From contig JAJKFJ010022639.1 of NCBI GenBank assembly GCA_027382625.1, positions 32,300 to 96,299 on the forward strand: DNA of 64,000 bases, read 5' to 3'. The notes under the pieces were generated by a model. It saw only the letters and a list, made by a program, of their open reading frames with translations, ran no database searches and had not been told where the DNA came from. A program made the position numbers and the translations under genes. Positions 13,400-25,900 of this stretch are shown here, piece by piece. The stretch is from Tetmemena sp. SeJ-2015. Taxonomy: Eukaryota; Ciliophora; Spirotrichea; Sporadotrichida; Oxytrichidae. The first letter of the stretch is position 1, and every line of letters begins with the position of its first letter.

Positions 13400-14470
13400 T
13401 CTTACACTTATTAAGACGCAATTTGCTCCTTGGAAAGATTCTTAACATTTTTCTCTATTTCCTCGTGAATGAAGTTCTTGTACTCCTCATTTTGGTTTTC
13501 TAACTCTCTCAAGATATTCATTTCAATTTGTTGAAGCCTGCTCGAGTGAGACTCCTCCTGACTATTAGCTTAATTTACAATGGCTGGGTTGTTTTCAGCA
13601 GAGCTTTGTAAGCTTAAATATAAGTGAAACAAAATATAAATGGAGAGTTAGCTCTGAGGATTAAAAATACTCTTTCTTCCGTTTGGTCTCAAGCTTTTCA
13701 TAGAGCCCCTCTAAACATTAGTAGTACTTTAGTCTAGATTAGTGACATTGATTAATTCCTTGACCGAAATGTGCTTCCCAAGAGAAAGAGGTTAGTTGTT
13801 TATAGTTGTCTCTGACTTTAGAAGTTAATTGCTCTAATTTACTGGAGTCAAAGTGGGCGAGGCTTCAAAGGGATTGCATAGTACTGGGTAAGATTAGCTT
13901 GCAGCAAGAGTTGGAGCTCCTTGCTGATTTGTTATTTATATGACATTTACTAATGATTCAGTGGCCTTTGATATGCCTATATCTTGTTGCTTCGAACTCA
14001 TTTTGATCTTCTATGGCACATAAGTTTAATTTTTAGTTTTATTTTGAATTCTTTTTGGTCTAAACATTGGTGAGGAAATTACCTGAAATATGATGCTTGG
14101 CTTTTAAATCGAGTAGGTAGGGTTTAAGCTCTTGCAAATGCAAGTCCTCATTTTCCTCATCAACATCTTCTAAGTCGAAATCTTCCACATTCTTGCTTAC
14201 AGTGTTTAATCCTCCTTGTCGTTGCTCTTTCTTGGTGGAATTGCTTCTTGGCTTGCCATAGGTAAAAGTCTGACCCTCACCAAAGGGGTTAAACTAAGCT
14301 CCTTATGCTGCTTCCTTGAAAGAGAAAAATGGAGTGGCTTTTTTAGATGAGGTGGACCCTGCTGCTTGGGCGAGCAGGTTTTACTGTGGACTCAACTTCT
14401 GGTTATATTCCCTTAAGGACTCTCTGATTATTATAGTCTTAAAATTAATTAATTGCTTAGTCACAATATA
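13400..14470 (-). CDS. Gln/Ser-rich protein, unrecognised
   Basis: Minus-strand frame from about 14400, with an acidic segment near 14190-14140 (EDFDLEDVDEENEDL). A possible 23-nt GT..AG intron lies at about 14085-14063. Then follows a Ser/Thr/Gln-rich region containing MSSKQQDIGISKATESL (ATG 14001) and a charged helical end around 13540-13410 (IEMNILRELENQNEEYKNF). Start and stop are not resolved: no ATG is visible at the upstream edge and the downstream edge runs into AT-rich sequence. It may belong to a neighbouring minus-strand gene. Confidence 0.42.
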
Positions 14471-14485
14471 TCTTAAAGAAAAATA

Positions 14486-16150
14486 TCAAGTGTATTGAAG
14501 TAAATTCAATTATTTTAGCAAAAATATTTAAATAGTCTTAGTTTTCATCAATTCAATTCTAGGTGATAGAGACTGAGTTTATCTTTGGCTGGAAACAGTC
14601 TCCTTGATGGACATAGCTCCACTTGTCCTTCTTTGTTCTACTAAGTTTTCTAGATCTTCCATCCTCGAAGTGCTCCTCAAGATAACTAAAATGTATATTC
14701 AAGCTGATATTAAAAGCACAATTATTGAAAGATAAGCATTGGCTCTGTTAATATTCTTTTCTAAGGAGATAAATTTGTTTATAAAATAGAATAAATCATC
14801 CGATCTTTAGGAAGAGTCTTGTGATATTGGATTCTATGGCAAGCTAGTAGAGCCTGGATCTTATTGAGTTTTTAATTAACTTTAAAAATGGCACATTTGC
14901 ATTAAAAGAAACAAAGTTATAATTTTGATTAAGCTAATTTATAGATAATTTTAAAATATAAAATTGATGTGAAGAATTGATGTGAGGGGAATCTTTATGA
15001 GATTCGTTATTGATAATTTTTAAAGGTCCTTCTTCCTCATTTGCTCAATAAAATACGTGTTATAAGCACATTTAAAACTTATAAAATATAAAAATATTTT
15101 CTTTAGCTCTCACTACAATGTTTTCAAATTCATTTCCAAAAAATGCTTATTGATTCCCTCTATTTGTAGCAACTCCACTGCTTTAACCATGCCTGCTACC
15201 ACTATCCATTTTATGATTAGGAGTACCTCGCCTACTATATTCTGCTTCCTCTTCTGCTGCTAATCTATTAAATAAATACTTCATATTTTAAATCATTGGA
15301 TTAATTTTGAATGCCCATGACCTTGTTGAACTTTTATTTGAGCATCTCCTCTCTGGAAATAACTTTGAGTTAGTCCCTGACTTCCTTATATTGAGCATAC
15401 TCTCGCACCTTCTTAGTCACATCCTTTATCAAGTAGTTTTTGAATTGCTCCTTTTGCTAAACTATTCACACAAACAAGTGTAATCAAGATCTAAAAGATT
15501 TAATAAAGAATACTTAACTTTTTGCAGCTGATTTATGAGGGCAACTTCTGCATCTATGTACTCACTCTTCTTCCTTAGGTTCTCATTCTTCATTTCTCCT
15601 CCACACCTTCATCAAAACATAAACAAATCATACATTCAATTTTAAAGGTAAAATGATTGTGCAATGGCAACTCTTGCGCCTTGCCTGAAATTGTAGAAAT
15701 TATTTCATGCTCAGAAAGAAGAATTCCTTCTCCTCTGCCTCCAATGAATCCCCTTCACATCCATTTTTCTTTCCTTTCTTAGAATCAAACCCCATTCCTA
15801 TATCACTTGTGTACTTGTTAAATAGTCTGAGTCTAATGTCATTGGCTGCCTCAGAGTCGTAACTTGGCTATTTTACTTTAGCAAATTTCATATTACTTGA
15901 CAGAGGTTTGCTTTCTCTAGAATTATCCTTAAAATTATATCTACCTCATATAAATTATATCCACTTTATTAAGTAGTTGGAGATTATAAGTTGTTTAGGA
16001 AAGAAGAACTCGTGGCAGTTTTTTCATATATATTCTTTATAAATGTGGTCTTTCTCTAGTAGTTTTCATCTTTCTGCTTTATGGGGGAAGGTTAAAATTA
16101 AAATACTTAAACTCCACTATATAACTTCTATGTTTGAAGCTGCTTATTTA
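14486..16150 (-). CDS. coiled-coil protein with a hydrophobic segment near its C-terminus
   Basis: Minus-strand pieces read in order: a Ser/Lys-rich start (about 16080-15950), KFAKVKQPSYDSEAANDIRL (about 15890), and helical charged segments (KVREYAQYKEVRDQLKV, about 15400). An acidic/Gly segment follows near 15250, then an exon with FYFINKFISLEKNINRANAY and a hydrophobic stretch near 14720. It ends at TGA 14486-14488. Several introns lie between. The hydrophobic stretch is cut by an in-frame TGA that disappears if a 24-bp segment with 5-bp repeats is removed (14687-14710). Function unknown. Confidence 0.5.
14687..14710. other. probable 24-bp IES with pointer TAAAA
   Basis: TAAAA occurs at 14687-14691 and again at 14711-14715. 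On the minus strand the intervening bases carry an in-frame TGA in the middle of a hydrophobic segment. Deleting one repeat plus the spacer (24 bp) gives an uninterrupted segment reading LSIIVLLVILRS. There are no GT..AG intron ends at these positions. Confidence 0.55.
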
Positions 16151-16500
16151 ACTTTCACTGAATTAATAATCCCTGGTCTTAAAAGCCCCTTAACTATTAA
16201 TTTAAAGTAGGTTTGTTTGGGTTTGACTGTTGAATTTTGAAAAATTGATGAGTTTTTATTACTATTAGCTACCAAATCTAGAAATTCTTAAGATTTGTGG
16301 TACTCAGTGAGGTGATTCTTCATACTCTTATATTATTCTCTTCAATTTAAAGAGCATTATCATATTTAATAAAAGTGGATAATTAAAAAAGAGGTCCCTT
16401 AGGTATTTGTTATAGTTGATTTATATTTATTTCAAAAATTGTAACACAATTATATCTTGATTGTTGAAAGCTTGATATTACTTTCTGGGAGTGCCTCTTT

Positions 16501-17600
16501 TCAAAGTAGGCTCTACGGAACTTTAACTTCTTTGCTTGTTTTATTTAATTAGTCTAACTCCCAAAGTTCCATAACCAAGTGCATCACCCCCTTTCTATCC
16601 AACACCCATGTAAACTAAATGAATTAGAATTATTTTCCAACTAGCGAATTATGATGATTTTACTTCTTCAGCTCCTCTTCATAGTGAGAGTAGGCAGTTT
16701 CCTTCTCTTCACTGAAATAGCGGAAAGGGAATTGAGGTGCGAAATGAGAGAGAATGGCTTTACTCAAATTAGACCAATCGATTGCCTTCTCTTCAAAAGT
16801 CACGAAAGGCATACCCTCAAAAACTGGACCAACAGATTTTAATCATCATGCCAAAAGTCTTCAATTTATTTGAAGGAGGATAGATTCTTATCTAGCTTCA
16901 CTCGATTTATGTTGTCATTTGTGATCTTCTATATATCGTAACTCATTCTGCCTAGCAAAGGCTCCATTATCTAATTCTGGGTATTGTAAAGTTCGTAGTT
17001 CACATTCTATCCTCCCTTTAGAATACCCTTCTTCGACCCTGGATAACTCAAAACATTTATATTCTTGGATAAGTACCTTTAGAGTCTTTCTAATTCATGG
17101 CTACTGTTGATGAGAAGTCCATTTTGCCTAAGTTAAGCAACCTGTTCTTGAACCTTAACTTTTTCTCGCTGAGTTTGAAAGCTCCTGTCTGCATCTTCTC
17201 AAGCATGCTCCTTGGCTAGAAAGGAAGATTTAATTACTTGCATTAAGATACTGATTACTAGTTATGATGACACTTACTTAGAGTGATAATTTTGATTGGC
17301 AGTCAAATAGCTGCCTGAAGTGCCGCTGCTTTCATTCCTGACATGCGTGGTTTGTCGTGAGCCAATCGAGAGACCCTGCCTTTAGTTTTGCTAAAAAGCT
17401 GGGACTCTATTTCTTTGAATGTTTCCTGCATCGTTAGGGCTGTTGTTGCTTTTGCCCCCGCTGTTGCTTACTGACTGCTTGCCTCCTGCTTTGTTAGATT
17501 TGCCGTCTATTCCGTATAGAGCAGAGGTAGTAATAGTAAACTAGGAAGTTGGGGAGTTAAAACCCAAATAGGGAGTTGACTCTGACAATAATCCACCCAT
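16501..17600 (-). CDS. unrecognised Gly/Ser/Asn-rich protein with a helical middle
   Basis: ATG at 17600 begins MGGLLSESTPYLGFNSP, followed by a Ser/Asn/Gly/Gln-rich N-terminus. After an intron near 17280-17225 comes a basic helical exon (MQTGAFKLSEKKLRFKNRL). A 38-nt GT..AG intron follows (near 17065-17028), then KGILKGGQNVNYELYNTQ. A frame change near 16845 leads to FEGMPFVTFEEKAIDWSN and a charged end. The frame stays open to TGA 16501-16503, though the last 40 codons may be read-through of an intron. The frame change could be a small IES or an indel. Confidence 0.5.
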
Positions 17601-17938
17601 GGCTCCAGATACTTATCTCTATCCCAACTTCGATTCCCCAACACCTTTTAATTATGAGCTTAAACCATGTAAAATATAGATTAAGGAGAGCTTGAACCTC
17701 TTGACATATTTTGATTATATTTTGGCCTCTATTATTTAAAGAGAATAAATTCTCTCGTTTATATTTAACTCCAAATTATCTCTCAGTAATTTTCTCCATT
17801 GATAAAATTTGCGCAAAACCACACAGTAAATAAAATAAATTATTTATAAGAAGTTAGCAAAATTAGCAATGACATTATCTCAATTTATATCTATTTACTT
17901 AATAGAATGAACGGCTCATCTGAAAGTGGAGGGAAGTT

Positions 17939-18908
17939 ATGAATAGCTTACATACTGTAACTGGCGCTTTACCAGGCACTCTCAAAGTTATCGTAAAGGA
18001 GGCAAGACTCAAGCGAGACGTAAACACTTTCGACACCATGGATCCATACGCTGTCCTTAGAAGTTTAAACAAAAGCCTACAAATCAAAGGTGGCAAAAGA
18101 TGCAGGAAAGCATCCCAGATGGAATCAGGAGTTTGAGATTATTCCTTAAATCAATAAGCTAAATAACATATATACTATAAGACAATTAGACAATGGTTGC
18201 ACAGACCCCTCAGAAATTATAGTAGTAAAAGTAATGGAAGATAATTTAGTTTCGGACGAGGATATTGGACGCTGCTAGATCAAACTATCTTAGCTCATGC
18301 ATGGAAATGGAATCACTGAGTGGTTTGTGCTTCTATGGAAAAATAAGAAAGCAGGAGAGATTCTCCTATAGAGCATTTGGAACGGGCCTTCAAGAGTGCA
18401 AGAAGTTCCCAAGTCAGGAGGCATGATGATTCTCAGTGGAAGCTAGCTACCTCCTCAACAAATTCAGCCAGCATAAGTGGTCCCTCAATTATTAAGATAT
18501 TTGATTAAATTTTAAGTTATTCAATAGCAATAACAACAGCAACAGCCAATGATGCAATAACAACAACAAATGATGCAATAAGCGCCTGCATTTGCTCCTC
18601 CTATTCCCCAACCTTAAGGATATGGACCCAATGTTTAGCTTTAACCTCAGCAATCAATTTTTATTCTTAAAGTGGTGATTATATGCAAATGATGCCTCAG
18701 ACCTGGTCACCTTAACAATATTAGATGTATCAATAGAATCCTACACATTATGCTCAATCTTATCCTTAGTACTCTGCAGCTATATTCATTTTAAAATTTA
18801 AAAGCCCAGTATGAGTAATATGCAAGCTACTACGCTAATCAACAAAGATCTGCCTACGCAGCTGGCTACAATTATAATCCCTACAGTGGCGCTGGTTATT
18901 ATCAATGA
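17939..18908 (+). CDS. C2-domain protein with Gln-rich tail
   Basis: Calcium/phospholipid-binding type C2 domain at the N-terminus: LPGTLKVIVKEARLKR, then a DPYAV strand, KVAKDAGKHPRWNQEFE and VVKVMEDNLVSDEDIGR, in the usual C2 order. A single-base shift separates DPYAVL from the following strand (near 18060). Dropping one base of the CTTAG there would give the expected AVLEVQTK sequence. The C-terminal half is Gln-rich with QQQ runs and Pro/Tyr-rich repeats, ending GYYQ, TGA 18906-18908. A short intron lies near 18500. An alternative upstream ATG at 17907 meets a TGA unless spliced. Likely a peripheral membrane-binding protein; specific role unknown. Confidence 0.8.
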
Positions 18909-18979
18909 TAATTGAATACAAGGTGAAGTTTCGGATCTAAATCATCAAGAAATGCATTTATCCAAAATTTTACTTTTTC

Positions 18980-21392
18980 TCAATCTATAACAATAAATGA
19001 AGTGAGTTAAATGTAGATTGTCTAATTAAATTCATGCCAGAAATTGCTAATTATAATCTTTAATGAACGCCCGTTTTTCATTTTGCTTGATTCCTTCAAA
19101 CTCCTCATGATAATCTTAAAGGCTTCTTTACTTTTATTTACAATTTTTTTAAATAAAAATAATTTATACTGGAGCCTGAGAAACTCTTGCTAATCTAGCT
19201 ATTCTTAGAGTTCCTGCATTTTTGTGGATATTTTAGCAGCCAGTTTCTTCCAACTTATAGAGCAAGTTAGGATATAGGTGTATGCTACGCATTAAGCAAT
19301 CATGCCTATAAGCAAACCAAGCCATATTCCCTTTAAGCCCATTCCACAACTAATAGAAAGTATGAAGGAGGCAGGGATGCTGATAAAAATAACAAAATAT
19401 AATAGATGTTAACTTTTAAATAAAGTACATGCAAATCAATATCGCAAGTGAAGCTTAAAACTATAGTCCCAAACCCCTTATCCCACCACCCAGAGTCAGT
19501 TAAATTCCTGTGAACAAAAGTACGATAGACACTAGGTTTAGGATATCATTGATTTAATTATTAACTTAAGAGTAAAATTTTTAAAATTTGTGCTACTAAG
19601 GTCTGACTAGTTGTGAACAAGCTAGCCATTTAGCCTTTGAAAATGCTAATCACAAAAGCAAGAAGTAGATTTATGATGACTGACGCAATTGTCGCTAGTT
19701 TCAAGTAAATCTTCCCCTTTTTAGCGTTTCCCTCTCCCATAGCTTTTCCTACTGCAGCTATTGCTCCTTGCTAAAGTCCAAGAGAAAGCATCATCATCAC
19801 AAAAAATGTGTTCAGCACTATCACTTGAGCCCCACTGGTTTCCAAACTAATCAAGCCTGCGATAATTACTAGCACTTCAAAACCACTCCACTCAAGACAA
19901 AGCATTAAGGCGCTAGGAATGCCTATCACTAAATACTCTTTAATGTCCCAGAAAGATTCTTTTGTGAAAAAGAAGAAACTTAAATATATCTCATTATGGT
20001 TTAAAGTGTTTAAACTAGGCTTGAGAGAGGATGAAGAGAGGCAAAACAAGGTTAGTAGAAGGAAATTAAGGCTGAAAGTGATGAGCATAGCTAAAGATGC
20101 TCCCAGTACATCAAGATGCATTAGAGTAATTAAAATGTAGCACCAGAATACGTGGAGGAGAGAAGTAGTTATCATTGTTGCAGTGACCAAAAGCGTTCTT
20201 TACATTGAGAATCTAAAATCAAAGTAAAATCAGTATTGAATAAATAAAGAGATGAGATACTATCTCGTAGCATCAAACTAAGAGTGCATTAACATTCCTG
20301 GAATTAGTGCTTTTACATATAGACCAGCTTACTAAGCGGCAGAAGCTTCCTAACCTATTAGAAGTAAGACTCTTTCACATACCAGAATGGCATATATAAA
20401 TAATTAAATGATACTAGAAAATATGAATGAGTCCAATCATTGGAAGAAATGAGAAAAGAGCAACCACTCTCCCTCTATTAAGATATATACCGCATAACCT
20501 TAAATTTTGCTATCCAAAAGCTTATGCTACTAGTGTACCAACACCTCCATTTAAGCCTATCAAAATTGACTGACATACAATTAAGAAAGAGTATAATTCA
20601 TTCAATGATTATGTTAATTCTAGTATTTTAAATGTTGATGTACATATTTCCAAGTCCAACTCCTGCGACCTTTGAAGGATCATTTAAGTGCCCGATAAAT
20701 ATCAAGTTCACTATTATAAATAAGCTTTATAAGTCAAAACTATCTCAATGAAAAAAGCGAGTGCCTGACTGAGCATAGCCGGCATCGACACTTTAGCTAA
20801 TTTCAAAATCTTTCTTGCGAAATGAGGTCTTGAATTGGCTCCGTATCTGGCTAAATATTTATCTTTATCGCTTTTAGAGTCTTTACGATTTCTCCTTCCT
20901 GTCGAGATGTCAAACTATTCTTTGTTTTATTCCTAAGGTGATACAGTTGTTTTAATATAGCTTGGAATTTTAATTTTTCCTGCCTTATTGATATCTAACT
21001 TCTAAAGTGGTTGCTAAGCGTGAGTGTCAAAATTAGTCTGATAAAGACTTGTAAATTCTTAAGGAGAGGATTTTTAACCTGTACTATATTCAGTAGGCGC
21101 TATATATTAGAACTTTTAAGGTGTCTTTTGAGGATTCCTGAATGGAGTACTTTAGTATAAAATAATTTTTAATTTAACTGCATTGAGTTTTATTTTAAGA
21201 GTTAGTTTTTGGGCAGAAACTGTCCTCTTCTTTCTAAAGTCTCTTGTATCTTGCTCTGAAATAAGAGTCATCTTCAGAGCAGCTGCTACTTGAAAGTTCA
21301 ATCTTTTGTTTAGTTATTTGATTGCTGGTAGTCAAATTATTAGTTTTATTATTTTTAGGACTTATAGTCCTGTCTTTCTTAAATTCACGCAT
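18980..21392 (-). CDS. MATE-family multidrug/toxin extrusion transporter
   Basis: An integral membrane antiporter exporting organic cations or drugs. ATG at 21392 starts a long polar cytoplasmic N-terminus (about 180 residues). The first helix follows near 20790 (KVSMPAMLSQALAFF). Next come the family motif IFIGHLNDPSKVAGVGLGNM (about 20705-20645), GGVGTLVAQAFGQQN (about 20540), and ASAAQQAGLYVKALIPGM near 20330. A long hydrophobic half runs from 20190 to 19771 (IKEYLVIGIPSALMLCLEW), then AIAAVGKAMGEGNAKKGK and a Gly-rich GGGIRGLG. The last helices include GMGLKGIWLGLLIG near 19320. Several short introns break it. The C-terminal tail continues to TGA 18980-18982. Family assignment is secure; substrate is not. 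Confidence 0.9.
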
Positions 21393-21639
21393 CAGTCAGT
21401 CAGTATAATAAATTTTTAATGTCTAAATATAAGCTAGGCACATGCAGAATTTCATTAACTATTTTAATTACTTTGATTCTTGAATTTGTATATCATTCAT
21501 TCTCTAGTAAATTGGTAGTTAAAAGCTAAAATAATAATCGTAAAATTCACTCAAAAGCGTAAAGAAGCACCAACAAAGCTATTGCAAGATGAGAATAGAG
21601 CATCTAGTATATGGCATTTTTATATTACAATTTTTTAGC

Positions 21640-22922
21640 ATAGTTTTAAAATTAGCATGTGATTTGTCGATATTGAAACGACTTGTTGCCATCACTTGAG
21701 AAATGCAATTGAAAGTCTAATCGCTTTGAATGAAGGGCCAATAAGTCAGGTTAAATAAAGAGTCAGTTGCTAAAGCCCAATTGTCGTATTTTGATCCTCC
21801 CTAACTTCCAGCTCCACAATCATTTTAAGCTGACAATTATAATTCTAAAATAAGCTTGCAGATTATATCTATCTACAGTGGAACAATTCATGTAAGGGAT
21901 ATATAATCAACAAAATAATAAGTGCAGGGAGTATTTCTCTCATCGCATTTACATAAGTGTAAATTTGTGTCTGGCTTGCAAAGGGACACACCCCCATAAA
22001 CTTTGTATTGAGACTAGATTAAAGCGAGCACTCGCAATAGTCAGTAGCAAGTAAGCGATTTGTGTTGTTATTAGCGTAAGTAAAGTAGTATCGGCAAGAT
22101 GAGTTTGTAGCGGTGGAGTTCAGAGAACAATAAAATGGGGCTGACTAGTTAGATTGGTAATTATCAAGATTAGTCAATACGTATGCTTCAATTTAATTAA
22201 GTAATCCTAATATCATTTAAGCTATCTCTACACATTTTGAAGAAGTGCTATTAATTGTATAAGCAACTCCACTCTTGCACATCCTTCCTGAGAATAGCGC
22301 TTAGTCTAGAGATGAAAGAGATGAATTCTTAATGATTCCAAACTCATCCATTAATTCTAGGGAAAACATAGGCTGGCATGTCATCTAAGTAGAGGTCGGG
22401 AGGCGATACCAGCACATATGAGTCGGCTAGCATTCATAATCTGAGTAGCAGACTTGCCCAGTTTATCTCAAAATTTAGCAAGTCGTTAAAAATGGAAAGC
22501 TGCTGCTAGGTATGCATCCCATTCCTATGTCACAGTCTGAATGTTAAGAGCAGCTCTCTTTCTCGGCTTTACCCACACAGCGCAACTCGTCTTCTGGACA
22601 ATTCTTACTTATGCACTAGGTATGAAGCTCGCATCTTCTACCGTTTTAGAATAACTAAAGACCTCCCTCTATATCCTCACACTATTTCTTTGTGTACTTC
22701 CCATAAACCTATGAATTAGACAAGAGAGTTCTGTTCACTGTTGCATTGTTTTGTCTAAAAGCTTAAGTCCAGGCATAGCGGCCATCCACTAAGTTGCAAA
22801 CCTAGCTACTAGAGTTGCATCCAAAAGTTCTGATAGAGGTTACAGGAGAGTCACCTGAGTGCTAAAAACATACAGGATGGTCTTAGTCATTTATAAAAAG
22901 AAAATACAAAAGAGTCTGGTGA
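21640..22922 (+). CDS. unrecognised protein with Cys/His-rich segment
   Basis: Open plus-strand pieces separated by short introns. A Cys/His-rich stretch near 21930-22010 reads NLCLACKGTHPHKLC and could bind zinc (B-box-like spacing, weak). A later exon after a 30-nt GT..AG intron near 22620-22650 reads ELDKRVLFTVALFCLKAQ, which faintly resembles a cyclin-fold helix. It ends at TGA 22920-22922, only 55 bp before the next gene's candidate ATG. The start is not resolved. I would not assign a function. Confidence 0.4.
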
Positions 22923-22977
22923 AGTAATCGCAGAATCGCAAGTTAAAGCTGGACAAATCTATTAGCCATGAATCTTG

Positions 22978-25900
22978 AGCAAGATAAAAGATAGAGCTAG
23001 TATCCCGAATAAATTGACTTTGAAGGAAATACTCATGTGCATATTTGAATTGTTTATTTTATTATTCTCTTATCTGATTGATCTGAATTCATTATTTGGA
23101 TAGCATAAAGTGGAACTCAATTTGAAGAATTTTATATTTGCATTTTGATTATAATATTTTGTAAAGTTCTTAATGTCTTAATTTTCGCAAGAGCTGCAGT
23201 TCAGCCATCAGCAAGTAATTCTCTTTTCCTTATTTCTCTACACTAATAATTTCCATTTCAATATTTGGCTGCTCTCATAAGAATTTCTTTGTTTTAGAAT
23301 AACTCTTTGGGCAATAATAAAGCTTAAGAGGAGGCTTCTTACCAAGATGAAATGTCTGGAATAATTGGGACAAGTCCAAAGACAAAGCAGAAATACCAGC
23401 AGCTTGCTCAATAACTGCAAGTGAGGGTGGAGGAAATTGAGCATCCTCCCTTCGAGATAGTGGATAACACAGATGATATAGAGCCAAAGCCTGCTAACAT
23501 TCACATATCTGTTCTAATTATAACTAAATAAGCGATGTTATTGTTGATTATCATTAAGAATGAAGTAACAACTATTCACAACTAGATATTTATCCAGAGT
23601 CCTAACCAGACTATAGACCCTCATCAAATGCCTATGTAAGAAATTCATCAACTCTTTAAGAACTTTCCTTCCAGCAATATATTATAAGGACAATAAATTA
23701 CCAAAATCTATAGGATAAAGGGATCATTTAACTAAACGCCCCAGCAACAATCAAATCAGCAACTGGTGTTTAGTGGAAAAACAGTCAAATCCAAGGTATC
23801 TAATAATGTTCAACCTAAGGTGACTCTTCATTCAACTCCGTAGATGCAGCAGCAAACTTTCTAATCCTAAAGTAAAAAGGACCCTAATTCTCTAACGCAA
23901 TCTACTATAAACCCAAATGCTCCCTCCAATCCTAATACGTTTTATTAAGCGAGTAATTTTATTTAAAGTTTTTACCACGGATTGAGGGCTAATAAAACCC
24001 CCATAGTTACTAGAGCAGCGGACTTGGAATGGCGAATCAAAATCAGCAGATGAATCTGTAGAATGGATATATTTCAGATTATTACAAACAGAACAAGCTT
24101 CTTTTTAAATATTTTATCTTTATTTAAGCAAATAAACATCAAGAGAGCTCTCAGAGAAGGCCAAAGTAATGGAAAGAATCATTAGTCTGATAAAAGTAGC
24201 AGTATTTAATATATCTCAGACTAAAGTGATAGGAAGTCATTGATAGGATAAAACCATAAGATATAGTTATAGTTTTATATTCATAAGAATAGCAACAACC
24301 GATAGTAGGATATGTCATATTAATTTCATTTCGTGAGTTAAATTTGGGGGTGCATGTTTTTGTTTTTTTTTAAGTTAATTATGTGAAGCTTAAATTTTTT
24401 ATGGCATCCCCTTCAAATTTTATGATACTGAGATAAATCAGGATCACTAGGTGTAACCGAAAATAGCAGATAAAAAATTCTTCAGATCAAAGATTGACTT
24501 TATGGCTCCTATTAAATCCATGCAGAACAAATCAAACATCGACCCGACCTTATCAGATGATAGCTACTATGAGCCTCCATTCGCATAAGGAGGCTAACTA
24601 TAGGCTCTATTGTTATTTCAAATCAAAATTTATTGCTCGAAACTTTTAGTAGAGGGAGAAAGAAGCACCTTAAAAGTAAAATATGACTCCAACAGATATC
24701 TAAATGCAAAGGACTTCATTTTATTTAAGATTTATCTTTTGCTAAAACTTCGAGCGTTTCTAAAAAATCGATTAATAACGAATACCACTCTCAGATTGTA
24801 AATAAGTATGCGAATCTAACTTAAATCTAAGAAGAAACTTTTCATTCCTCTAGAGGTGGTGGTGGCTTTGGAGGTAAGTAGCAGCTACCTAGTCCCTTGG
24901 TAATGGAAGCTCATGCAAATTAGACTGGAAGTTCAATCAGGTAGAATAATTAATCAAACTATGTTGAGTTCTCTTTTGCATCTTTAAATCTTAATGTATA
25001 TAACTATGGATTGGTATCCCTGAAAAGAAATAATCTGAATTAAAGAAAAGGAGCTGGAAGTTAGGCACTCAGAACTAATAACTAAAATGGTCCCTCAAAT
25101 TCTAGTTTCATTCAAAATACTAACAAGATTATGAATGCAGGATTAGGGCCAAACTCTGGAAATTTAATTAGCAACAATAAAAAGGGTAACGCCTCAATCA
25201 AAACCCCATAATATGATAAGAAAGTGAAAATAAGTTGTGTATAATTAATTTCTTATAATACTTATAATCATGCGATCAAAAACGCGAATACTCAGAAAAA
25301 CACATGATCCATCCCGTATTCTCGTTTCAGTACTTCAAAGTGATGGATGATAGTCACCCTTATCCATCAGGTAAAATAGCCAGTTCCTCAAATCAACTCC
25401 ATCGCAAAAATGTTGGGAGTCCCAGCGCGCACTATACTCTCGCATTTGAAAGTTGCTTTGCAGATGAGGAAGTTAGGATTGCAGCTGTTCCTCATCGCAC
25501 TCTAAGTTTCAAGATGTGCACATCCAATTATTCGATTGATCCTCAAACTCTTCGCCACTAGCGCACTTCAGTTTGAGTAGCGCGCGAAAGATCTTTCATA
25601 GATAGTTTCCTTATCTCAAAAGAGCTCTCCGTAGACTGTAGCAAACATCTATACGTTGAAATGGCATAACGTACAAACTGTGAATCGAGTGAGGCGCGTT
25701 ATAGACTTCACTAGCCATTTTATATATTCTGAAATATATTTACGACTAGCTGCTCAGGTGTGAGAGGATAGCGTGAAGTTTGTATGTGCTGACGAAGCTG
25801 TGTTCACACACAACACCTTCATGAAGAAGAGGTGGTACAAGAAGCACGATAACATAGAAGTTTACGAGTAGAAAGTAAATATAACTACAAGTGCGTTACA

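Noticed and set aside
22650..22860. Cyclin gene
   Set aside because: One helix-like stretch resembles a cyclin box, but flanking helices and order do not match well enough to call.
23238..23504. Minus-strand reading frames of 70-88 codons
   Set aside because: Antisense to the Gln-rich exon of the cNMP-binding protein gene, which continues over several exons.
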